Positions 24,596 through 35,645 of a stretch of 64,000 nt of DNA are shown piece after piece; position 1 is the stretch's first letter, and each line of letters begins with the position of its first letter. Under the pieces are notes generated by a model. It saw nothing but the letters and a program-made list of their open reading frames with translations. It was not told where the DNA came from and did not search any database. This stretch comes from Hydractinia symbiolongicarpus. Lineage: Eukaryota > Cnidaria > Hydrozoa > Anthoathecata > Hydractiniidae. The stretch spans positions 21,678,501 through 21,742,500 of the forward strand of contig NC_079886.1 of the NCBI RefSeq assembly GCF_029227915.1. The letters are read 5' to 3'. The translations under genes and the position numbers were made by a program.

Positions 24596-27092
24596 TTATG
24601 GCTCAGTATTATGTTTATGCACTTGCGCATATTCATCCGTTATGATTGGTATTGCACATGCGGCTGTGCTGTAATAATCTGGACCTTTTGCTTCGTCCTC
24701 GCCGGGCTGTTTATACACTTTCCTTACAGTATCAGTATGTTTATGCACTTGTGCATATTTATCTGTTACGGTTGGTATTGCACATGCAGCTGTGCTGTAA
24801 TAATTTGTATCATATTCTTTCTGATTATTATTTTTGTTATTTTCACTAATTAAATCTTGATTTTCATTTGTTGATGGACTGTTATTGTGTGATAAAACTC
24901 TAGCATACTCTATTTCTGCCATTGCAGGACTAGTAAAATTTGGTGTTGCTGTATTATAATAATCTACATGCTTCTTGATAATGGAAGAGGACTGGTTATT
25001 ATTGACATTTGGGACTTGATATTCTTCATTGTTTTCATTTTCGTTGTTTGAAAGTAACTGACTCCTTAATGTAGGTTGCATGACACAACTTTTATTTAGA
25101 TCTTGTTTCATGCACAGTGATTCTCGATTCTAAGATAACATCATACAAGTTAAAATTTATAATGTGTATAATATACTTTTATATTCTTGATAAAATTGAT
25201 GTAATCAAGTGCACAACCTTTTATTACTAAATTAAATTGTCTTGACATATCTTTTTTAGGAAGAAGGAATGCACTGTACCTCGTCTATAAACTGTTTTGA
25301 AGATGACCTTCTTCTCCTAATAAATAAAAGGAAAAAAAAAAATTTTATAAACAATATTTTTTTCTTAAGTACTACTTCCATTTTTTTAGAACATTATATT
25401 TTATCAGTTACGTAGTGCTCTAGTTATAAATCATTCTGGTTGTTAGATTTCTTTTTCCATGTATGACATGTATTTATTTTTCTTCAACTGAAATGGGAAT
25501 TAATGTTCAAAATGTTTATGGCTCAAATCTAGGGAGGTTTACGGCATTAATATTTATTTTTCGTTACTTATAATATGCAATGAAATATTTATGAAAACTA
25601 ACAAACCTCTTTTTAAGAACGAAAATGGCAACCAGTAAAATAAACACAAAAGCAACAGCTCCCACTATTGCTACCACCATGAGTTGATTGTCCTTCGTTG
25701 GTGTGTTTTCTTCTTTTTCCTCTATATCTTTGTTTTCTTTTGTTTCATCTTCTTTCTTTACCCCTACATTCTTCTCTTCTTTTTCTCTTATTAAAATTTT
25801 GTCAATGAGGTTGTTTTGGTCTAAATATATACAGGTTGTTCAAGGTACGTTTCCATATTTATTGATACTGTTTACTAATAAATATCGGTTCAGGTTCACA
25901 AATTATACTTACATATCAGTTCTCCTGTAAACTTTACTAATACACATATGCTTCTATTATCTTCTTGGCATTTCATCTTCAATTTTATAAGCATACCACT
26001 AAACCGGGGTCTGTTATTAAAAATCTAAAAATTGAGGAATGTAATTAAGTATAACAATGATTTTTAAGTATATAACAATGATAGGGATGTATCTAACAAA
26101 TTATATCTAAATAAAATACGATATCTGTGTGTATGTGTGTGTGTCTGTAACAGGCAAAGTCAAATTTATTTTTTACAATTTTTTTTAAAAGTGTCCATAA
26201 AACGACCTTTATAAAATTGTTCTATATAATTTGCAGTCTTTTTAAAATTAAAATAACAACAAATCGTTTTTTGATAAGAAGCACAGTAAACTTTAAAATT
26301 CTTCCATGGGTTTTTATAACTAGTTTAACAGTACTATAAATCTAATAATGTAGAGGAAATGTAGAATTAGTCATTAATTTATTTCCCACAGACCAAGGTT
26401 GATTGACTCGGGAGTGTTAGAGTACTTTCAGTAAGGTCAATTACTACCAAAATACCTCCAACAATAAGAGTTGTGCCACCGTTAAGGTTCAACAAATTAA
26501 ATTAAGAGTGGAATATTGTTCTTCATCAAGCTCAATGTTAGCACACATTCCATGTTATATTTGGTTTGTCATGTTAGTGTGTAGGAACTGAGGGATAATT
26601 AATTACTTACAATGGTGTGGTCACTGAAAAACACATTCCATTTTTTCTTTGTGTATGAATCCCATTTTTTGGTGTTCATTATGTGAATATGTTCGATTGG
26701 TCCAAGTTTTTTGCAACTTTGCACCTGTATTTTGCTTTCATCCCTTCTAAGCTGTTTGAACTTACAATTCGCTAGAATAGTTTGCAGTTAAGATTACTTA
26801 ACTCTACCTGATGATTTGATTGTAGGTGTTAAAAAGATGTAGTCTTACCGTCATCAGCTTCTATATTCACTTTATCCATGCATAATCGCTTCTTCTTTTT
26901 TGTTAGATACAATGTAGGATACTTCTTCGTACATTGACACATAAGTGTTTTATCTAAGGTTACGTTAAAACTTTTCTGCATACATGTGTTAAATATCTTT
27001 GGTGAAAATATGTCACCATCAGTACTGCGTTTGATTTTTTCATGTGTTTGTACACATTGTGTCATTGATAGAATTAGAAGTAATAGCATCAT
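24596..27092 (-). CDS. Receptor-like gene E, hybrid tail with YxVP and YYST/YAQV motifs
   Basis: Six exons: 26849-27092, 26611-26771, 25913-26024, 25607-25820, 25280-25316 and 24596-25129. They give 433 residues. The signal peptide MMLLLLILSMTQ is followed by CMQ...CQC...LCM (exon 1). Exon 2 uses the CG acceptor at 26771; the nearer AG at 26761 would create a stop. It encodes CKF..IQVQSCKKLGPIEHIHI..KWDSY. Exon 3 has RFSGMLIKLKMKCQ. The stalk is Glu/Lys-rich (KEEKNVGVKKEDETKENKD) instead of Thr-rich, and the helix is around residues 218-240, ending FVLKKR. Exon 5 is RRRRSSSKQFIDE. The tail (257-433) begins NRESLCMKQ, has EEYQVP, then YYNTATPNF...EYARV and two YYSTAACAIP...YAQV units with a YKQP between. 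It therefore combines both tail classes. A hairpin element lies only about 16 bp upstream of the start codon. Confidence 0.85.
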
Positions 27093-27107
27093 GTTTATAT
27101 CTATAAT

Positions 27108-27242
27108 AAATCTATATTATAATACCTGTATACGTCTGTCATGCAAAGTGTTACGGCAAGTAGTGAGATGCATGCAATGCGGTATAAAAATGAATAGACA
27201 ATCCTGTGGATTTTTCCACAGGCCAGTGACCAGTATAATTAG
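27108..27242 (-). mobile_element. MITE-like hairpin element, decayed inverted copy 3, at the gene E start
   Basis: Reverse copy: TATTATAATACCTGTATACGTCTGTC, then a degenerate core with ATGCAATGCGGTATAAAAA, then CCTGTGGATTTTTCCACAGG, a perfect short hairpin. It sits just upstream of the gene E ATG (27092), where the 5' leader or promoter would be expected. Confidence 0.6.
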
Positions 27243-30200
27243 TTAGTATAAATATATAATAAATATCACAGACAATTTACATTCACATTTACCATTGCTG
27301 GCCTAAAAAGATAATGGATCAAATTAGACCTAAATTCACAACCTTTGCAGACAATGCCTTCATTAATTCACACATCGAGGTTATTACGTTCCACTAAGCT
27401 GCAAAGTGGTGCTAATCTAGCTAGTATGGTAGTAAAGTTTAGGCCCTTGTTGTATAGTGTGGACAAACAAATAACTTGTACCTGGAGGTGTTCGTTATGT
27501 ACCTGTTTAGCAGGGTAATAAAAAATGAATTCCGAGCTCACAACGTCACTCTCTCCATGCGGCTAAGCTACCAAATTTGATTATAACTACAAAGAGTTGG
27601 GTATTTTTGAAGATTTGTTGTGTGCAATAGATTGTTGACTACAAATTGCAAAGTTTTATGCATGTTTGGAAACATTATCTCTATTTGCATGTATGCAGCT
27701 AAGATGTTGATAATCAATATTGAGTATAGAAGATCTAACACATGAAAAAAAAAAAAAAAAAGAAAGTAAGTATGTGCACAGAAAATATAAATATGCCTAT
27801 TACAAAATTACCTTTGTTTTTATGCATGAAGTTGTAGTATTTGGTAACTAAAAACTAATTGAGCATAAGTTCTTTATGCACACCTAACATAAGCAAGCTT
27901 TAAACTCAAATAAAAAATAATAATATTTACAATCCCATTCATTTTTGAAAAAAACCAATATATATAAATAAGTTTTCATCCTTGTGTTTCCTTTACTTAT
28001 AATTTGAAACCTCGAAACAAAGTTAAAGCACTGTATTTGATGTTGCCTCGCTTTTTTTTCTAATGTTTTGCTTTATTGTAATTTGTTTACACAAAACATG
28101 ATATAAAGATTTGAACTTATGTTGTTTTAACAGTTAAGAGTTTTTAATTACTCACAGTTATGTTTAATGTCATTCTTTTTAAAAGTTATTTAGGATTGAT
28201 GTACTTTTAGTAACCACTAGAATAAAATAAAAAATCTCTTTATGAATTTTTTTAATCGCTTGTGATCAATTTTTTACTGCAACTTAACTAGGTAAACATA
28301 ATAAAAGTAGAGGGTGGGTCTTGAAGTGCTTAAATGTAGTTTCACATAGATAATCTATCATAATCTCTATGTTGTGATAAAAATAGTCAGGGAGAATGAA
28401 GCTGTGTTAATTAATCTGTTTCGACATAGAAAAGTATCTAGAAAAATATCTTATAAAAAGTACACTCACGTAATTAAAATGCATGTGAAACTTAATAATA
28501 ACAAAATATCAGAATTATTGTTTTCATTGTTGTTGACATGTTACAACTTGTTTTTTAGTTACCTTTACTCTCTGTTATGATGATGATAATTATCGTGCTT
28601 GCTTGGATTTAAAAAAACTTTTGTCAATTTTTTTTTTAATCTCAACTTCAAAGTTTTCAAAATAGGGATGTTATTCTGAACATGAGTAAAAAGATGCATT
28701 TTTGAATACATAGAAATTTGAAATGTGATGAAAAACCTCAAAAACAAACCATAATTGACAATTACAAGAGTGCAGCGTTGCAAGTCTTTCTAAATTTAGA
28801 TCTCTATTGCAAGGCATTCTCCCTGGGGAATTTCAAGAGCAGTATATGTTAAAAGTTACAACTTGGTTTTTGTACTATGCTATGTACAGACTTTATAAGG
28901 AAGCTTTTAATGCATGCATATGGACAAAAACATAATAATAAGGAGTGCTACAATGGTCAACTTTTCTGTATGGCATTTTGTATATGATTTCAGCGTATCT
29001 TATATCTGCGTATACAAATGAACCCACCCTATTATTTTTTAAAAATATTTAGAATGTGCCTAATTCATTGTTGAAAGTGCCTAAGATGTAATTTTAGACC
29101 GACTATTTAAAAAATAACTAGAGAATAAAAAGGCGTTTTTTAAATTAAACATCTTTTTCTCCCCAATGCATGTTGCATGTCAAAGTGATAAAGAATTGTA
29201 ATTCTAAAAATGAATTCAACTAGAAATAACTTTTAATAAATTGTTTTTAATTGATCTTGTTAGTTTGTATTCATGGAAACAAGATGTCTGACAACATCTT
29301 TTCTTCTCTGTGGTTAAAAATTTGTAAAGCTGAAATAAACTGATTATTGAGAATCTTTTTAGTGGAGTAATTTGAAGTTTCTGCTTCTTTCATACTAGCC
29401 TACTCACAACTTCCTTATTTGAGAAATTATACAATTTTTGACTTATGGTAAAGCTACTGCTTTCATTACTTCATTACAATGCTCATTAATCATATAAGGG
29501 CCTGTTTTTCAAAAAAAAATTATTCACATTTATCTTGGACAGTCATTACAGTGACAGTTTTAGAACACTGGTTTATTTAATGAGCTGCTACGCAATAGGG
29601 TGTCTTTTGTCTTAACACCTACCTGTAAAATTGTGAAAGAAAGTACCTTCTTCTCCAAAAAGTTTTAAAGTCTGTTTTCTATGTTTCTCTTGTAGTATCA
29701 AAAAAGAAAATTATTTTGAGAAAGGTGAAAAAATCTGAATTTAAAATGTAAATATAATTAAAAATGAACATTTTAATGTTTTGTTCTTATTGCCATAGAA
29801 ACATAATTGTACTCTTCATGGAAAAGTGCAACACATAAGTTATGAGTTTTGTTTGTATATTTCTAAAAAATATCCTATGGAATATGGATGAAGCGTCATT
29901 TAAAAAACAATTAAAATTACAATAATGTTTACTTTGATAAAAATATTAAACTCTTGTCAAAGGCATTGTGTTCAAAGGTGGTCTGATAACAAAGTTTGAA
30001 TGACAACCCTGTCATTACAGACCTAAGAATGAAATCCGCTTTCACAGACTAGTGATTTAAAGGAAATATTATCTTTTCCTTAACCCCCCCACCCCTTCTT
30101 TCAAAATTAGTTTACTAAGAATACTGCATCTTTTACTTTTTACTCATCTCAAAAATCAGTGGTAATTCTACCAACTATTTTACTACAACTCTAAAATGAT

Positions 30201-30646
30201 ATTTTTACTTTTAAAAGGGAAAGCAAACGAGCTACAAGTTAAATATTTGACATTAACACTAAATATTATGTATGTACTATGTCCAACATTGAATTGACAC
30301 ACAGTATACATTATCATTTTGTGAGCTACTAAAAACAAGGAAGTATAACATAATAATTATTGTTGAATGTGGCAAAAGTATTACAACAAATTACTGTAAA
30401 AAATGCGAGCTGATTTTATATTGTGTGCATTTCCTAAAACCTCCCAAATGTTTGTGTTAAATCTTAAATCAAAAAGTGAAATTTAATACTGTTAGTTGCA
30501 GTTCACTCTGATTAAAATTAAAATAAACTAGCTACAATAAAGTTCTGTTTACTAAAAAAAACATATGTGCATTTGTGGTTGTTTTATTTCCTTTTTATTT
30601 CCACGCAAAACGTTTTAAAAATGTTTTACGTGTTTAATGTTTTGGT
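27243..30646. other. Intergenic DNA between genes E and F
   Basis: AT-rich 3.4 kb with a poly-A run at 27749-27766 and a possible fragment of the hairpin-element core near 27555-27580 (GCGGCTAAGCTACCAAA). No convincing coding region on either strand. Confidence 0.4.
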
Positions 30647-33600
30647 TTACATATTACTATAAAGTGGTGCATTATTAGGTACTTGATAATCATGATCTTC
30701 TTCGAGAGCTTTAGGTACCTGATAGTCAACATCTTCACTTGTTGGGATATTACTAGGTATTTGATAATCTTGTTCAACCTCATCTTCTATTAAATGTTCA
30801 TTTTCGCTTTTGTTGTCAACATACAAAGGTTTGTTGCTTGGAACTTTATATTTTTCTGATGTTTGTGTTACTGGTGTTTTCACTGGTGTCGTCTTGTGGA
30901 AGTTTTGATGTGTCAATAATTTTTCTGTGCGCAAGTGTTGTGGCAATTCCTTAGGTATATAGTTAGGTTTATTATTTGGCGTTTTATACTTCTGACTTGG
31001 TATATGAATGTCTGTTTTATTTGAACTTTCTCCACTTTTTCTTGGTGTCTTATAATCGGACTTATTCATTTCTTCATAAGTGTCATCATTTGTATTTGTA
31101 AAAGAATCCTCCGGTTGTAAGTATTCATTTTCAGTCTTTGCTTGCTCTTCAACTTTGTTAGATTGTTTTGTTTTTTGAAGCAGTTCGTATTCACCGCCAT
31201 CTTGTTTGTTTGCTGGTTCAGCATAAACATCTGGTTTATATTTCACACTTAGTGCTTCATACTAAAAAAATATGGTTTATTACTTTTTTAGTTAGTCTAC
31301 ATTTTTACTGCAATGAGATTACTTTCCAAATGCAAAAAAGCTACAGTTTTACTCCAATGAGATAACTTGGAGAAGGAAGGGTTGATATTCAAAATTGATC
31401 AAATCAAGTTAAATACCTCTTCGTCTTTACCAATTGCTTCTTTCTTTTGTCTTCTGCAAAATAAGTAAATAAAGAGTTAAGAAATGATTTTTTTTTTGAA
31501 CCTGTCTAAAAAATCTTGGCATAATTAGACATATAAGCAAGTAGGCAAATGCGATAGACAAATTTTAAAAAAATTTAAGAAAAGTTTTTTAGATGCCATA
31601 GATAGATTTTGAAATGTTTATTTGCTTTCTTACTTCTTTTGCTAAATTTCATAACATTGTTGTTAACATTTTTCAGATTCTTTTATTGTTTCTGCAGCTT
31701 TTTAGAAGCATTCATACAGATAAAATGAATCTACTAGTAGAGTTGAAAACTACTGAGTTTTATTTTGAATTATATATGATATCACTCACCGTTTCCTGAT
31801 ACACACAATGAGAATAACAATAGAAATTATTGCAACAATCGCAAAAATTACACCAACGATTATGGCAGCTTTAGAATTAGAAGGTTCCTCTGCTGGTTCA
31901 TTTTTTGCCTTTACTTTCTCCAATATCTTGTAAATATCCTTTGGTAGAGGATCTAGTGAAAGTAAAACATTTTTTAAATGGCTTTAAGTACCTAATAAAA
32001 AGAAACAATCATTCTATTTTTGTTAAACTTACATTTTCGCCCCGTTCCTGAAAATTTTACAATTAACACGTTGTTTTTATCATCCGCTGAACATTGATAT
32101 ACAAATGCAACAATTAGACTGTCCCAACGCCAACGATTTACCAGTGTCTAAATAAAAATAATACTTATTGAGCAACTTACAGGGTAAACCTTGTGCTTTG
32201 TACATGTAATTAATTTTAAAAAAAAGAGACAGTTAACTAATTGATGGAACTGTATAGATTTGAGAAATTTAAAACCTAATTGTTATAAGAAAATAAAAAA
32301 CTTGTTTTCATGCCATTTACAATACTTTCAGGACTGGTTGTTGCTATATATAAAAAATATATATATATTTTTTAGCAACATCGTTTGAGTACGCTTGTTA
32401 TGAATATGAGTTTGCTTTTTAAAGGCTCATCACATGTACAAAACTTTCTTATCAAAATTGACATACAAGCGCTTTCTTCACTAGTTTAACAAATATTGTT
32501 TTCATCTTTAAAAGTCAGTTTAAATAATAGCAGAAAATATAATACTTTTAACTGTATCTATTTGTATCTAATTCATGGAATGCTTAGTAGAAAAAGCTTT
32601 GGATAACATTAGGCTACTTAATCCAGTCTGATAGCATAATTTAAGATGAGGGTATACTAAACGTTTATGCTTGATTACAGGGAAGTGTAAAGAAGTCATG
32701 AAAATTGATCACGTAATATGTTAATAGCCTCTAAGAATAGTGTCAACCTCTGTATGCTTATGAAAACCTTTTTTAAATATGCATCCAATATGCTTAATAA
32801 AGTTGGCTAACATTGTTTGTGTTGTACTGTCTGTGCTATATTGACTCACAAGTTGGTGTGTTTTTTTTATTAATTTTTGTACACTTTTGTGCTAGTGTCA
32901 CTAATAATTTATGTCTACAGATGATATTCTTTGTTGATGAGTTATATTAGTATTTTGAAAGTGATATACTTACGATTTCACTTTCGTTAAATGTCAGTAT
33001 CGATTTATTAACTTTATGAAAGTCAAGCCAGCCATTGACACAGTCGTGTATTTTTAACTGTTTCAAAGTTTTCAGTTGACATTTCAGTCGTATTGTGTTA
33101 GATTGTGTATTTATAGCTGGGTGGATTTCTCGAGAATATTCTGCAAAAATTAAAAATAAGAATATAAGATACTGCTGGTACTACCAGATGTTTATCCCAT
33201 AACAAGACATGTTTCATATTAATCAACTGCTTTTCTTTTTTTAGTTACTAGCCACCTAAATAATTAAAATTGTGTTGCAGGACACAAAAAAAAATTAACA
33301 AGTTTATTTGATGTTAAAAAAAGCCATGACTTTCCTTATAAGAAAAAAACACTAAACAACAATCTCACAAGTCACCTGTTTATACCAATTTGTTGTTGTG
33401 AATCCAGCCAGTTATTTAATAACAAAAAAGTTGCTAGCTAAACCCATCTGTAGTATCTATTTTTTGTATATGCATAACTCTATTGATATCTGACCGTAAA
33501 CAAAAACATGTCGTTGTATACTAATACAAATAAGTAGTTGCATGATAGACAAAGCACTTGTTTTATTCAAAATATAATTTTAAAATGAATACCTTTAAAG

Positions 33601-33815
33601 AGTTCGTCATTACTAAAACACTTCATTACATCTGCTATTGGAAGCACTGTACTGTTTTGTTCCATACATTTGCATCCCGTTTTAAATGGATAGTTGTAGT
33701 TTGTTGTGTTACATGTTTGTCCAGTGAAAAAATCACCATCGTTTTCTCTTTGAATATAACAACTTTTATAAAGTTTAAAAAATGTCAAATAAAGGATGTA
33801 AAATGTTAGTTTCAT
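30647..33815 (-). CDS. Receptor-like gene F with multi-YxxP tail
   Basis: Six exons: 33593-33815, 32974-33140, 32033-32147, 31790-31952, 31417-31453 and 30647-31261. They give 439 residues. Exon 1: signal peptide, then IQRENDGDFFTGQTCNTTNY, GCKC, KCF. Exon 2: LKCQLKTLKQLKIHDCVNGW. Exon 3: RWRWDSLIVAFVYQC with VKFSG. A short stalk precedes a helix around residues 200-220 ending ICIRKR; exon 5 is RRQKKEAIGKDEE. The 204-residue tail opens YEALSVKYKP and carries at least eight YxxP motifs (YAEP, YLQP, YKTP twice, YKVP, YQIP, YQVP twice). Some of these sit in a recurring Y-[KQ]-x-P-x-N-x-P unit, and several prolines precede another Tyr. YxxP is the known preferred site of CRK-type SH2 domains once phosphorylated; use of that pathway here is inferred. 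YYST/YAQV units are absent. Confidence 0.86.
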
Positions 33816-35645
33816 ATTTTTTTATTTTATGTCTTGTTTTTTTTACGTATTGTATACTTTTTTATGTACTGCACTCATTCGCAGAAGTTTCTTTTCAAAG
33901 TTTGCCTTTTAACCCAAACAGAATGATCTTTGACACTTTTGTTAATAAACTTAATACCCGCTATTAATCACCTGACATTATCATTTACACAATGGATAAT
34001 TGTTTTGTTTTAATGTTTTTATTTGCTCTTTGTCAATTTGTTATTACGCATTTACTATTAACTAAGTCAACTGACAAGCTTATATAGAAAATCTAGAAAC
34101 AAAAAAGGATATAATTATATGCAAATGAACCATGTGCCCTGAGGGGGAACATCTAATTAATTACTATTACTCAGTTATTGTATACTGCTCTCCTCCTTCC
34201 TCTTATGCCGTCTATATTATGCTATTGAACAAAGGGTTTTATTAGCGCAGTTAGTTATTTTGATTTGTTTTGCTGTAAAAACTAATTGTCTTAAAAAGTC
34301 GATTTCTGTTTGTCTTAGACATGTAATGCACATAATTGCATATGGAAACCGTCCATTTAAAAACTACAATAAGCTGTTAGAAAAACAAACATATTCTCCC
34401 AGTTTCTAGCTTATTGTCACAACGCTTTAATATTGACAAAGCTCAATGGTAGTCATAAAAATGTAAATCTATATTTTGTGTTGCACTTTCTCCTTTCTTA
34501 ATCTTCACTGAGCAGACGTGAAACTTTCCATGTAATAACTTTCGTTTTTTTGTTTACATTTTTTGTTTTACTCTTCTTTCTTTTTCTTGAGACACCTATG
34601 CAACATTTAATTAATTTGATGACAAGCAAAGATCACGAATAAGATAATTCATATCATTCGAAAGTGTTTTAGGGTTGATTAATTAATTGCAATTACTTTC
34701 ACAATGATACCTTAGCAGCAATGATGTTGATACAAGACTCAATGTTTAACATAACATACTATGTATCACAACATATCATTGTTTTGCCTTTACTGATTTA
34801 TCTTATTTTATTTAAAAAATTTTCTTATGTTGTGCCACTTTATTTAATCAAAACGCCAACATGAAAATAAATGCCCATACGTGAATAAACGCACTTGATC
34901 AGTATTCAAAATTGTAAATAAATTTATTATTCCAATATTTTCACAGGATAACCTATTCAGTAAAATAAAAAATTTATTGCTGCTATCAATTATGGTCATA
35001 TATGTTTGTTGGAAAGAGATAATAAGTATCTAACTACTGACTAGCACTTTAAAAAATTTCAACCCTTTAAAAAATGTCGCTGTCAAATACATTGAAAAGG
35101 CTGCTCAGACATTTCATGTTAATGTCTTTATCAACATGAAATGTCTGAGTTGGTGTTTACGTTGGTGTTTAAGATGTTGAAATATTCTAATTCAATATAA
35201 AAATATCGTTGTTGTTTAATCAATTAAGAAATTCTACATAATGAATTTCCACAGATTCAAACTCAGGAAAAGAAACCATTCAAATAAGTTATTGGTTGAT
35301 AAAAAAATTTTGCGGGATATTGAGTGTCCCTTCTAAATAAACGCTTATACTCAAATGTAAAGGTAGAAACATATCTCGTCGAATTGTAGAAATAGATCGA
35401 AGACAGGAGTTGCACATAGCTACTTCTTGAACAAAAATACATAATGTAAATACAATGTTACATACACAGAATTGTACAGAAATGTTCACAAAAAATGTAT
35501 GAGGATTCCTTATAAAAGAGGAAAATAATAACTTTATGACCAGTTGCAAATAATGTACAATTCAGCACAGATTTAAAGTTTTCTTGATAAGCAAGCGGTG
35601 TAAGCAGCATTTGTTTCAAAGACCCATTATGTGTAACTTTTATTG
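33816..35645. other. Intergenic DNA between genes F and G
   Basis: Upstream flank of F and 3' flank of G. The only notable item is the perfect hairpin at 35104-35149. Short frames near 35289-35649 look spurious. Confidence 0.4.
35104..35149. repeat. Perfect 17-bp inverted repeat (hairpin)
   Basis: CTCAGACATTTCATGTT and its exact reverse complement AACATGAAATGTCTGAG are separated by 12 bases. It lies about 500 bp past the stop codon of gene G (minus strand), so it could be in a 3' untranslated region or beyond it. It may be a foldback remnant, a regulatory hairpin or a short small-RNA precursor. Confidence 0.85.
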
